This document shows, piece by piece, positions 29,440 through 39,072 of a DNA stretch of 64,000 bases (its first letter is position 1; each line of letters begins with the position of its first letter). The stretch comes from Entoloma clypeatum (lineage: Eukaryota; Basidiomycota; Agaricomycetes; Agaricales; Entolomataceae). Location: positions 4,712,001 to 4,776,000 of the forward strand of contig OY751492.1 of the NCBI GenBank assembly GCA_963565915.1. Direction: 5' to 3'. The notes beneath the pieces were generated by a model. That model was not told where the DNA came from. It saw only the letters and a program-made list of their open reading frames with translations, and searched no databases. A program made the translations under genes and the position numbers.

Positions 29440-30160
29440 CTTCTCGCGGCCCCAAAGGCTGCCTCTCGCCACGTACGGCCTCCTGGCGTGCCCAACGACT
29501 ACCTCTTGCCCCAACGGCCGTCGCTCGTCGCCAACGACTCCCTGTCGCACCCGGTGGCCGTCTCTCGCCCCGTACGGCAGCCTCTCGTCCCCTACGGCCT
29601 CCTAGCGTGCCCAACGACTGCCTCTAGCCCCCAACAGCTGCCTCTCGCCCCCTACGGCCTCCTGGCGTGCCCAACGGCTGCCTCTAGCCCCCAACGGCTG
29701 CCTCTCGCCCCTACGGCTGCCTCTCGTCCCCTACGGCTGCCTCTCGTCCCCTACGGCCTCCTGGCATGCCCAATGACCGCCTCTCTCCCCCCACGGCCGT
29801 CTCTCGTCCCGTACGGCCTCCTGGCGTGCCCAACGACTGCCTCTAGCCCCCAACGGCTGCCTCTCGCCCCCTAGGGCCTCCTGGCGTGCCCAACGCAGCC
29901 TTCTAGCCCCCAACGGCCGTCTCTCTCCCCCCACGGCCGTCTCTCGTCGCCAACGGCTCCCTGTCGCGCCCTATGGCCGTTTCTCGCCGCCTACGGCTGC
30001 CTCTTGTCCCCTACGGCCTCCTGGCTGCCCAACGACTGCTTCTCGCCCCCAACGGCCGTCTCTCGTCGCCAACGGCTCCCTGTCGCGCCCAATGGCCGTT
30101 TCTCGCCCCGTACAAATGCCGCTCGTCCCCTACGGCCTCCTGGCGTAGCAAGCGCCACGC
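29440..30160 (+). repeat. short tandem array, CTCTCGCCCCCTACGGCC type
   Basis: More than a dozen degenerate units of about 30-60 bases with the words ctctcg, cctacggcc, ctggcgtgcccaacg and cccaacggc. It is C-rich on the + strand and has no coding signal. Confidence 0.8.
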
Positions 30161-31520
30161 GTCCACGGTCCAGGTAAGCACCACACGTCCATCAGCCTTG
30201 ACGCTCGCTAACGACCCACACCAGTCCTCACCACCCTCCCACGGTCTCTCTCGCCCATCTGCACCTACCACGTCCCGTTCTGAGGGCTCGCGCGCCCGCC
30301 CTTCACACTGGGTGACAAGACAGCTGTCGACGAAGCGACAAGGCAGGACCAGGGGACCAGGGGCGAGAGGACCACCAGACGTCCTACCCTCTCTGCCTCA
30401 ACGAAGGGAGAGGCTGCATCACCACCACACCCCCCACCATCTTACCTGGTCGACAAAGGGGCGATACGGCTGCGCCACAGGGGAACCACTACCCTGCATC
30501 GTCGACGAGGCGAGACAGCTGCGCCACGAGGTAGCCACCGACCTGCACACACTTCCTTCGGAGACGGAGCTTCCGATTCCATCCTCCGTCTCTTCCCATT
30601 GCCAACAACCCACTCCTGGCTCTAGCCTCTGCCGACCCCGTGTCGTCGCGAAGACCCTGAATCCCTGCCCCTCACTTCCCTCAGCGTGAACAGGTGCTCG
30701 AAGGCCAGGAGGGAACAGACGGCCGCGCCACCAGATCCACGAGCACTTACCACACCACGCCTGACGGCTTACACCGCAAGGGACGAGACAGCTGCACCAG
30801 GAGCTCACGCTGTCGCGCCACGAGACGCACCACTCCATCTCGTCGACCAAGGGCAACACAGCTGCAACACGAGACCAATCCCTCCACCTCATCGACGGAG
30901 GGGCGAGACGGCTACACGACGAGACCCACCACATCGTCCACGACGGGGGAATGACAGGGCTGGGGCACCAGAATCACCAATACGTCCACGACGAAGGGGT
31001 TAGAGACGCCACGGCTGTACCACCGCCACCACATCCACGTCGTCGACGAGGACATGGGTGCCACCTCACGACACGGCTGCACCACCACACCTTCCACCTC
31101 ACGTCGTCGACGACGACACGAGACGACTGCACCTCCCACGTCGTCGTTGAGGGCACGAAACGGCGCCACCACCACCACTCCCACCACGCGTCGTCGATGG
31201 CACGACACGGCTGTACCACCTGCACCACCACACCTCCAACCACATGTCGTCGACGACGACACGACGCGGCGAATTTCGAGGTCTATGGCTGCACCACCAC
31301 ACCTCACGCCTCACATCGTCGATGACGACTGGGACTCACCACACCACTCCGTCGACGACGAAACGACGCAGCTGGACCGAGAGGCCCACCAACGCCAGAC
31401 TCCGTTGACGGGGGAGCAATGCAGCTGGACCAGGACGACCACACCACTCCGTCGACGACGAATCGCGAGGGAGCGATATGCAGCTGCACTGGGGGACCCA
31501 CGACACGACTCCGTTCGCGG

Positions 31521-31570
31521 GCGAGGGACGTTCTGCCGGGGAGTAGTCCCTGGCACTATGTCTCATTGAA
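31521..31570 (+). other. GGGA-GTAG-TCCC stem-loop, copy D
   Basis: Follows gcgagggacgttct. Inner arms GCCGGGGA and TCCCTGGC surround GTAG, with one G-T pair. A weaker outer pairing of the GGGAC and GTCTC type is possible. Confidence 0.7.
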
Positions 31571-32650
31571 TTCTACTTATTCACATGTCGTCGACGACGT
31601 CATGTTATGTTTGCTGCAACTGTTCGTGCTTTGACTCCACTTCGTCGGCGACGAATTCTTTCGTCTACTGCTGCTGCTCTCACACTTCGTTGTTGTCATC
31701 GTAATTTTACCTCTGCTGCTGCTCGTGCATTCACACCACTTCGTCGACGACGAATTCTTTTTGTCTGTTACTGCTGCTGTCACTCACACTTCGTCGACGA
31801 CGACGTAATTTTTACGTCTGCGGCTGCTGCTCATGCTTTCACCCCACTTCGTCGACGACAGTTTTTTTTTGTCTGCTGCTGCTCTCGCACTTCGTCGACG
31901 ACGACGTAATTTTTTACATCTGCGGCTGCTGCTCGTGCATTCACACCACTTCGTCGACGACGAATTCTTTTTGTCTGCTACTGCTGCTGTCACTAACACG
32001 TAATTTTTACGTCTGCTGCTGCTGCTCTCACACTTCGTCGTCGACGTAATTTTTACGTCTGTGGCTGCTGCTCATGCTTTCACCCCACTTCGTCGACGAC
32101 GAAGCTTTTTCGTCTGCTGCTGCTGCTCTCACACTTCGTCGACGACGGATTTTTTTTGTCTGCTACTGCTGCTGTCACTCACACGTCGTCGTCGTCGAAT
32201 TATTTTCGTCTGCTGCTGCTGCTCTCACTGGGGTGTCGACGACAATGACATTTTTTTTTCTGTTGCTGCTGCTCTCACTCACATGTCGTCGACGACGACA
32301 TTTTTACGTTTCCTACTGGAGGTACCACTTTGTCGGCGACGAATAATTCTTGACTCACACAACTGTATCCTGGGCAGCATTTCGTCGGCGACGAAACATT
32401 TTTTACATGCGCACCTGTGCTCTGGGTATTGTATACTCGGGCACCTGTGTCCTGGATGCCAGTTCGTCGGTGACGCAAGATTCTTTACTTGCGCACCTGT
32501 CTGCTTTGTATCAATTTGTCGGCGACGAATGATTTACTTGTGCACCTGTGTCCTGGGTACATTTCGTCGCCGACGAATGATTTTTTTTTACTTACACACC
32601 TGTGCCCTGGGCAACATTTCGTCGGAGACGAAAGATTCTTGACTCATGCA
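31565..32650. repeat. degenerate tandem array with TTCGTCGACGACGAATTCTTT and CTGCTGCTGCT words
   Basis: About 18 units of 50-70 bases, each with a CGTCGACGACG-type palindrome, a T-rich run and a CTG-rich run. Toward 32650 units change to those with gcacctgtgtcctggg. A higher-order copy of the start of this array recurs at about 33047-33340. Confidence 0.85.
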
Positions 32651-33004
32651 CCTGGGGCACCCACCACTACACTCCGTGCCCTCACCACCACTCCGTCGAT
32701 GACTGCTCACCCCAGCAACCACTTCAACCAACCACACTTTGTCAACGAGCGGATGGTTGCGCCATGGGCACGGCTGCACGACGAGACCCACCGCATATCG
32801 TCGTCGACGAAGGGGCGAGAGACGCCACAGCTGTACCAGAGACTCATGACACGACTCCGTTAACGAAGGAGTGACACGGCTGCCACAGGGGACTCACCAC
32901 ACCACTCCGTCGACGACGAAACGACGCAGCTGGACTGAGAGGCCCACCACACCACACTCCGTTGATGAAGGAGAAATGCAGCTCATTCTCTCCCCCCCTC
33001 GCAG

Positions 33005-33054
33005 GCGAGGGACGTTCTGCCGGGGAGTAGTCCCTGGCACTATGTCTCTCATCC
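33005..33054 (+). other. GGGA-GTAG-TCCC stem-loop, copy E
   Basis: Same inner hairpin as copy D. The outer stem GAGGGAC pairs with GTCTCTC with one G-T pair. The flanks (gcgagggacgttct before, ttcacatgtcgt after) match copy D. Confidence 0.7.
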
Positions 33055-33904
33055 AATTCCACTTATTCACATGTCGTTGACGACATCATTTTTACATTTG
33101 CTGCTGCTGTTCGTGCTTTGACTCCACTTCGTCGGCGACGAATTTTTTCGTCTACTGCTGCTGCTCTCGCACTTCGTCATCGACGCCGTGATTTCTACGT
33201 CTGCTGCTGCTGCTGTCACTCAGACATCATCGTCGACATAAGCTCACACATGTTGTCATCGATGACGTCATTTTTATGTAGGCTGCTGCTGCTGCTCTCA
33301 CTCACACTTCGTCGTCGACGAATGTGCTGTTGCTGCTGCTTACTCACACACCACGATGCTGCTCCGTCGACGACGAACAGACAGAGCTGCAACAGGGGCC
33401 CACCACACCACTTCGTCGACGAAGGGGCAATGCAGTTGTACCAGGGGATGCACGACACCACGGACACAGCGGCACCAGGCGAGAACCACCACACCACTCC
33501 TTCAACGTCCGTCGACGAAGGAGCATTGCAACTGCATCATGAGCTGCATGACACTACTCCATCAATGAAGGAGTGTTATGGCTGCAGCTCGAGACTCACG
33601 ACACCACTCTGTCGATGAAAGAGCAACACAGCTGCAGCAGGATATCCTCCACACCATTCCATTCATGACGAGACGATGCAGCTGCAGCAGGCGACCCTCC
33701 ACACAACTCCGTCGATGAAGGAGCGACACACCTGCACCAGGAGACTCATCACACCCTCCGTCGACGAAGATAGCCATCCCACACCATCTCTGTGCAGTTC
33801 CACCACCATTCTGTCCACAATGAGTATCCAGTAGATACGAATTTTCTCTGCTCCTGTTAACAAGCACCCCAGTCTGTAACTCAGGTGCATTCTTTAGCCC
33901 ATCT

Positions 33905-34045
33905 GTAGCCACACCCTAGTCATACCCTGCCACCCACCCTAGCTGTACCCTAGTCATATTCTGTCATCCACCCTAGCCATGCCCTAGTCCACACCCTAGT
34001 CATACCCTGCCACCCACCCTAGCTGTACCCTAGTCAAAAAAGTTT
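33905..34045. repeat. short tandem repeat, ACCCTAGTCATACCCTGCC type
   Basis: Imperfect units containing caccctagtcataccctgcc and acccaccctagctgtaccc occur twice each with partial copies between. It adjoins the left edge of Coprina-like copy C. Confidence 0.75.
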
Positions 34046-34100
34046 TCTACCCTACCCTAATTCCAAATCAATTCTTCTAGATAACCCCTTCATTGGAGAG

Positions 34101-34781
34101 ATGTCGAGGCTCGCCACGCTATGTAGTCTTCAATCGACTTACCTTAGGGCACTGCAGCAGTTGGTTCTGCTGTATGTGAAGCGCGGCTACCCCGAAGAAC
34201 TCGTTCGAGCTTGGCTCAAGAAATACAGTGCTGACAGTTGGGCTAAACGTCTCAACGAAGTGAGAAAGGCACCTGCAGAGGTGTTAGTACTTAAGTCTAA
34301 ATTCAACGAGGCATGGAATTACTTTTCCGCAAAAGAACTTGGTGACACCATCATCGGTTTCTGGCGCGATTATCTAGATCACGCTGAGCAAGGGAAATTC
34401 TCCCTCTCACACCCGCGATTCTCTGCTGACCCAGGAGACTTGGCGTCTGTTATGGACGACGAGAATCTTACGGTTGAGGTACATACCTCTGGGGGCATTG
34501 TCCCCATGCCAGACATCAGGGTGTTAGGATTCGATAAACGGAAGTTCTTAGTGTCGCGGAAGCGCACTCTGAACTTATTTGATTTAACTAGCCTTTGGAA
34601 AAAGGTGGTGATCACAGGAATGGACAAGGAAGCTTCGCGTCAATCTCCAGTTCTTCGGCTGTCTGAAGATCTCGAGGACTCCTCAGATTCAGAATTATCT
34701 GAAACCGAGGGAACTGCATTGGCGCACCTTGTAAATACTCGTCAGAGTCTGGGAGACGCTTGGTTGTCTCGTCACGATTGA
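34101..34781 (+). CDS. Coprina-like ORF, C-terminal part (226 codons)
   Basis: Open frame that remains open upstream of the ATG, so it is probably a truncated piece of a longer ORF. The first part, with RALQQLVLLYVKRGYPEELV and RAWLKKYSADSWAKRL, recalls the region after the reverse transcriptase thumb in Penelope-like elements, where R-G-Y-P is frequent. The second half (DIRVLGFDKRKFLVSRKR; acidic DSSDSELSETEG; end SRHD) is shared with 17869-18298. No RT catalytic motif is in the window. The assignment to Penelope-like elements rests mainly on the ribozymes and telomeric junctions, so the protein function is inference. Confidence 0.5.
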   Translation: MSRLATLCSLQSTYLRALQQLVLLYVKRGYPEELVRAWLKKYSADSWAKRLNEVRKAPAEVLVLKSKFNEAWNYFSAKELGDTIIGFWRDYLDHAEQGKFSLSHPRFSADPGDLASVMDDENLTVEVHTSGGIVPMPDIRVLGFDKRKFLVSRKRTLNLFDLTSLWKKVVITGMDKEASRQSPVLRLSEDLEDSSDSELSETEGTALAHLVNTRQSLGDAWLSRHD

Positions 34782-35255
34782 GTATCTTTGACGCCACACT
34801 TGTGGCGTCGAGGGGGATATGGGAGAATAGTTGGAAGCACCGGCTAGACTTACCTGCGTTATGGCTTGTGTATCCCTTTTGTAGTTAGTAGTTTAAATAC
34901 GAACACTGCGGAAGGGGCATATGGGAGAACAACGCTAGAGTGCTATAATAGAGAGAACTGACTCCTTATTTCCACAGACTTACCTACGAAAGTGAGTCCC
35001 CCTTCTCACTCTGACCATTCCGGTTCTTAACTGGTGGTGGAAACCCACCCTGTCGGTACAGCTGACCAACGACTTACGGTACATCGCCTTCGTGCGAAAT
35101 GGAAAACCATAGGAAAATCGCCTTGGAGCCTAATCCTAACCGTAAGCTCAGCTTATATTGAAAAGATATATGCCTGCCTATTGATATACAATGGCTTACA
35201 GCTTAACCTAACCCTTACCCTTACCCCTTAACCCCTTACTCCTAACCCCGAACCC

Positions 35256-35286
35256 CTAACCTAACCCTAACCGGTTAACGTTAGGA
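35256..35286. repeat. inverted telomeric repeat junction
   Basis: CCTAACCCTAACC-GGTTAACGTTAGGAT, the same head-to-head arrangement as in the other copies. Confidence 0.8.
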
Positions 35287-35844
35287 TCGGTGGTGAGTCC
35301 GGCCTTTGCTAGACTCAACGATGGACGTGCGCCCAACCTTAGGGTTGGGTTGGGATTGTGGGTTATCTCGCTCAGCTGGTGTCGGATCGAACATTCGACA
35401 TGTCTAGCGATGAGATGATCTGCTTGTTCGCCCTTGCTTACTCCTACTCTGATGTCGACACATTGTGTTTGACGTTTTTTCGTACGTTTCGTAAATAGCG
35501 TACTTAGGGTGTTGCCTGTAACTGTTCTTACGGTTCTTGGGTCTTGGTTAGTTTACTTGTTGTATATCCTTCGGGATAGCTTTTCGTCTTCAAAGTTCTT
35601 GAGACTTTGATCTGGGAACGACTCGCTATTTCGGTTCACTGTGGTGCGCCTTTCTGTCGGTTCGCTGATGGGGATTCCCCATAGCCTTGTCCTTGCAGGG
35701 TCCCTTTGGGACCCTGTTCGGTTCCGGGTTGTGGCGTGCTTCCCTGTCACGCCGCTGTCAGACTAGGCCCAAAAGTGAACAATAGGCAGAGTCAGCTGTC
35801 CCAGAGAACAATAGCGTTATTGTTCTCTGGAATGACTCAACGAT

Positions 35845-35925
35845 TGCCGTATTCGGACCTGATGAGGCCTTTAAAGGCCGAAATAGGATCCTGGACTTTC
35901 CCCAAGTCCTATTGTCCACTCGGCA
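35845..35925 (+). ncRNA. hammerhead ribozyme, type I (copy 6)
   Basis: CTGATGA at 35859-35865, stem II GGCC-TTTAAA-GGCC, GAAA, stem III ATAGGA/TCCTAT and stem I GTCC/GGAC with CGGCA/TGCCG. Compared with copies 4 and 5, the changes fall in loops. Confidence 0.9.
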
Positions 35926-35980
35926 CAGGCCCCACAGTCGCCCCCTTCCATAGTCCTTCTTTGCGAAGGAACTACTTCTT

Positions 35981-36059
35981 CCCTAACCCCTAACCCCTAA
36001 CCCCTAACCCCCTACGTTGGAAATACTATCCCCTAACCCCCTAACCCCTAACCCCTAAA
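35981..36059. repeat. internal telomeric tract with embedded element end
   Basis: CCCCTAA heptamers interrupted by tacgttggaaatactat, the terminal word of Coprina-like copies also found at 14660 and 15328. It marks the inner edge of the repeat block before unique genes begin. Confidence 0.85.
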
Positions 36060-36221
36060 GTGCGGTGGGTCAGAAATGAGCGATCAAAATCTGCCATCCG
36101 TTGAGAGATCCCAACACAGCCACAACTCATCATTCCTATGCGGAGGCTCCGTGCGACCATCGTAGATGGCATCTGAAGCCCTGAATGCTACCCTGGAGTA
36201 TTGCAATAGTATGTGCACATC

Positions 36222-37151
36222 TCAGGAGTGCACCCAAACATGGTTGAACATAGAACACTCCGCAGCAGAAGCATAATCTTTGACTTCTATGCTTGGGTCG
36301 CTGACGAAGACCGCTTTCACCCTCCGCTCATCCAAAGGGGTCTGCTTGATATTGTCATGTGAGAGCCAATCTGTCTGTAATGCCCAGTCCTTCCACCGTG
36401 GGCGGTCCCCCATCGATGGAGGGGTTATATCACGCTCTTCCGCGACACTTGATGGTAGGACAATGTCCAATGGGGAGGTGGGCGACACACCCACACTGGA
36501 CTGCAGAGGGTCGTCGTGATATGGTGACACTGATGGATAGATGCGGGGTGTCCCCTGTTTCGCCGACTTGTCTGATGGACGGGTGTTGTCTGGCGGTGTG
36601 GAACTTATGTTTGTCCAGTCCTTAAGCATTTCTTGATACAGCTCATCATCATCTCGCTCTCCCCTATGGACACGTTCTTCATTGTCGGTGTTAGTAACAT
36701 GAGCCTCTGGTGACTCCATCGCAGGGCCTTCCATAACCCTGTACATGTTTGATACTAGGCTCGTGACGCGTTGCGACCAAGCATCGGAGGGTTGGGTGGT
36801 GTGGTATGTTTCCGGCATGTATCGTAAAGCTGTTGAATTCCCCAACGGGGTGTACCATACAGCCAGATCAGTTCCCCACCGGGCCCATATATCGTTTGGG
36901 ATCTCAACGTAAGGAGTTGCCTGAATGCTCTGGCCATTTTCAGCCAGATCGGCGATATGCTGCATGTATTCCACATCTGTGAAGATGGGACAACCCCTGA
37001 GACCCAGTCTGCGACGCGGTGACTCGTGATCTTGCTCTAAGTGGTTTGGGCATACAATAAAGGCGACCATCCTGTGTGATATGCCGGGATTGAGCAGTGA
37101 TTCAACTTTGATGATGGTGGGTGGGCTTAAAAGGGAGCTGGTGATGCACAT
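36222..37151 (-). CDS. hypothetical protein, 309 codons
   Basis: Uninterrupted frame ending FNHVWVHS. The longest start is at 37151; a second Met (MVAFIVCPNH) is at 37070. It begins 67 bases after the stop of the dioxygenase-like gene on the same strand. The N-terminal 130 residues look folded (IPNDIWARWGTDLAVWYTPL); the middle is acidic and Pro/Ser-rich and probably disordered. No known family is recognised. CCTCCG words are frequent in it, as in its neighbours. It could be co-regulated with the genes around it, but nothing in the sequence proves that. Confidence 0.6.
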   Translation of the reverse strand: MCITSSLLSPPTIIKVESLLNPGISHRMVAFIVCPNHLEQDHESPRRRLGLRGCPIFTDVEYMQHIADLAENGQSIQATPYVEIPNDIWARWGTDLAVWYTPLGNSTALRYMPETYHTTQPSDAWSQRVTSLVSNMYRVMEGPAMESPEAHVTNTDNEERVHRGERDDDELYQEMLKDWTNISSTPPDNTRPSDKSAKQGTPRIYPSVSPYHDDPLQSSVGVSPTSPLDIVLPSSVAEERDITPPSMGDRPRWKDWALQTDWLSHDNIKQTPLDERRVKAVFVSDPSIEVKDYASAAECSMFNHVWVHS

Positions 37152-37217
37152 TTGTCATCAAAGGGTCTCCGTTCAATGTGGAACTACAACTTCCGCGCTA
37201 CATGAGCGCGGAGGGTA

Positions 37218-38906
37218 TTACTTCCTGACTTCCACCCAGCCTTCCCATTTCCCGTATCCCGTCTTTGCTCCCCAACCCACCGGTTTCTCTTTGAGGACTT
37301 TGAAGCTTTCCTCAGGGAAAAAAAACACTGAACCAATGCGTCCTGGCATTGTGACATCATCCGGTCCTTTTCTTGTTGGCTTCCACTGTGCGACACGATG
37401 GAAAATACAATGCGCGTAGAAGAAGCACAGATGCCCTGGCCAATAGCTTGCGGAGGGTCAGTCGATGTTCAAACAACGTATTGGCCAATCTCTACACACC
37501 TGAACTTTCCCTTGAATTGCGGGATGAACATCTGCCCTCCTGTAAAGTCCCCGCATGGAAACGAGACACAGGGTCCAGTATCCTGGTCATCAAGATGTAT
37601 CTCCACATCAAGCTTGTACACCAGCGCCCTCCCTATCCATGGGCCTGCATCCTGTATCACCCACCAACCAGCCTGGAAAGCAGGCTGAAGTCGCTGATAC
37701 TCTTCCGGGAAGAGGACTTCATACATGCCGGCTAGTGACTCCGCCACAGGCCTTGTGACCGTGTAATATGGGTCAAGAGCCATCCCTGCGGTGGACGTTC
37801 TCAAAAGATCATTCGACAAGTAGAGGCCCTAGTTGCGGTGGGTTATGCGGACGCCTCAGTCAAAGCAATGCATACCTTTTTTATCTGCTTCTGTTGAATC
37901 CAACCTTGAACAAGATGGAGAACCCCCCTACGCTCTTCAATGTCATCTCCTGCTATAGTTTGATATCGCATGAGCCTGGGGTCTTTTGAGCCCTCCGCTT
38001 GTGCCTTATGATGCCGCCTGTCAGAGGTTGGGAGGTGGGGGGGTATGGAAGCAGCCAGCATTTGTGTTGCTCTATGATATCGGTCGAGATGCTCACTCGA
38101 CATCTTCAACGAATGGTCAATTACACCTCCAATCACACCACCTCACGCACCAGGAATCCATCTGTCTCAAACGGACGATCCTGCCGAGCCCCTTCAGTCC
38201 ACTCTTTGACAGTTCGACCCTTGTGAAGCTCCATGATGGGTTTCTTAAGTGGCTAGAATGAGGGTTGGGACACCCTGACAATGTGGGGGGCCAGGAATTC
38301 GGACGTACATCGGGAGCCCCGTCATCTGTCCATCGCACACCCAAATAACAAAAAATGAGCTTGTCATCCTTGTCATACACCTTTGTCGAGAAGGGCGTCG
38401 AGAACATGGTACTGCCCTTCTCATTGCACCAAGTATCAAGCTCTTGCTTCAGGCTCCTTACCTTACGGCCTCTTGCGGAGGCCTTCAAATCTGCTAATGA
38501 CACGGAGAGCTTGAAGCTTGGTGCAAAACGCAAAAAGTTCTTGGCTTGCTGGCCGGCGGCCCTCCGCATTGCCTGGTGTCCTTGCTCCTCACTTTCTATG
38601 CTTGCGGCCTGGAGAAGTGTCGCTCGACGGTTGGCAGGAATTATGGGAGGGGGTATATGGTGCTCAGGACGTAGGCGCTTTCAATGTCAGGTCCGTAAAC
38701 TGTGACAAGAGACAATAATGTAGCACAAACCTCAAGCTTCTCAGACACTTTGCATTTTTGAGCCTTATCGCCACATTTCTTTTGTGACGCTGCGGCTCTG
38801 GTCTGCGGGGGCTTCTAGCCATTGGTCAGTAGGTAGTAGGCTTATGTATTGCTAAAGGGGACTTACCGATCCCATCTTCTTATTTGATGCTGTGCGGGAG
38901 GGCATT
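37218..38906 (-). CDS. TET/JBP-like 2-oxoglutarate Fe(II) dioxygenase, multi-exon
   Basis: Starts MPSRTASNKKMGS at 38906 and passes through Lys-rich N-terminal exons (an intron after MGS ending near 38818). Larger exons at about 38140-38690 and 37880-38120 follow, then the catalytic exon 37469-37819 and last exon 37218-37450. Catalytic region: IHLDDQD gives the H-x-D iron ligands, GDFTGGQMFIPQF the conserved turn, and the last exon supplies YWPGHLCFFYA and FHRVAQW with the second His, then RIGSVFFFPEE with an Arg for 2-oxoglutarate. The layout resembles basidiomycete TET/JBP proteins, which oxidise 5-methylcytosine and are reported to be linked to KDZ transposons; other 2OG oxygenases remain possible. 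The stop is at 37218-37220. It is divergently placed to the Ulp1-like gene across 166 bases. Exon joins in the N-terminal half are partly unresolved. Confidence 0.6.
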
Positions 38907-39072
38907 GTAGAACGAGCAGATGTGAATATGGAATGAAGGATGAGACCTGAACCAGCAGAACACGTGGGTCTGTCCCGCCAAAGGTCATCCATCAATCCAT
39001 CATGGACCAATTGGGTGATAAGGAACTTAATCAATCATTGGAACAATCACCCTCCCCCCCATCCTCCGCCTA
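38907..39072. promoter_or_regulatory. short divergent promoter region
   Basis: Only 166 bases separate the start codons of the dioxygenase-like (-) and Ulp1-like (+) genes, so a shared bidirectional promoter is likely. A C-rich run lies at 39047-39060. Confidence 0.45.

Larger units (their letters stand above)
26041..33780. repeat. CGTCGACG-rich low-complexity domain
   Basis: About 7.7 kb in which the palindrome CGTCGACG, usually extended to GTCGTCGACGACG, recurs every 30-80 bases. From 26041 to about 28580 the + strand is G/T-rich (gtggtgcagc words). From about 28600 to 31560 and again from 32650 to 33780 it is C/A-rich (gctgcaccac words), the complement of the left part. Stop codons are rare on both strands, giving long but meaningless open frames. 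Embedded sub-arrays and five hairpins are listed separately. Confidence 0.9.
34060..35975 (+). mobile_element. Coprina-like (Penelope-like) element, copy C, 5'-truncated
   Basis: Longest of the Coprina-like copies in the window: the C-terminal coding part (34101-34781), a 3' non-coding part, an inverted telomeric junction (35256-35286), a terminal segment with hammerhead ribozyme, and a telomeric tract at the end. The reverse transcriptase core and any upstream region are missing on the left, where degenerate ACCCTAG repeats begin. Confidence 0.75.

Noticed and set aside
26132..31569. Long open frames on both strands, such as minus 27307-28449 (380 codons) and plus 29973-30689
   Set aside because: They come from low-complexity sequence with few stops; frames overlap on both strands, have extreme Thr/Pro/His/Arg or Trp/Ser/Val bias and no motif.
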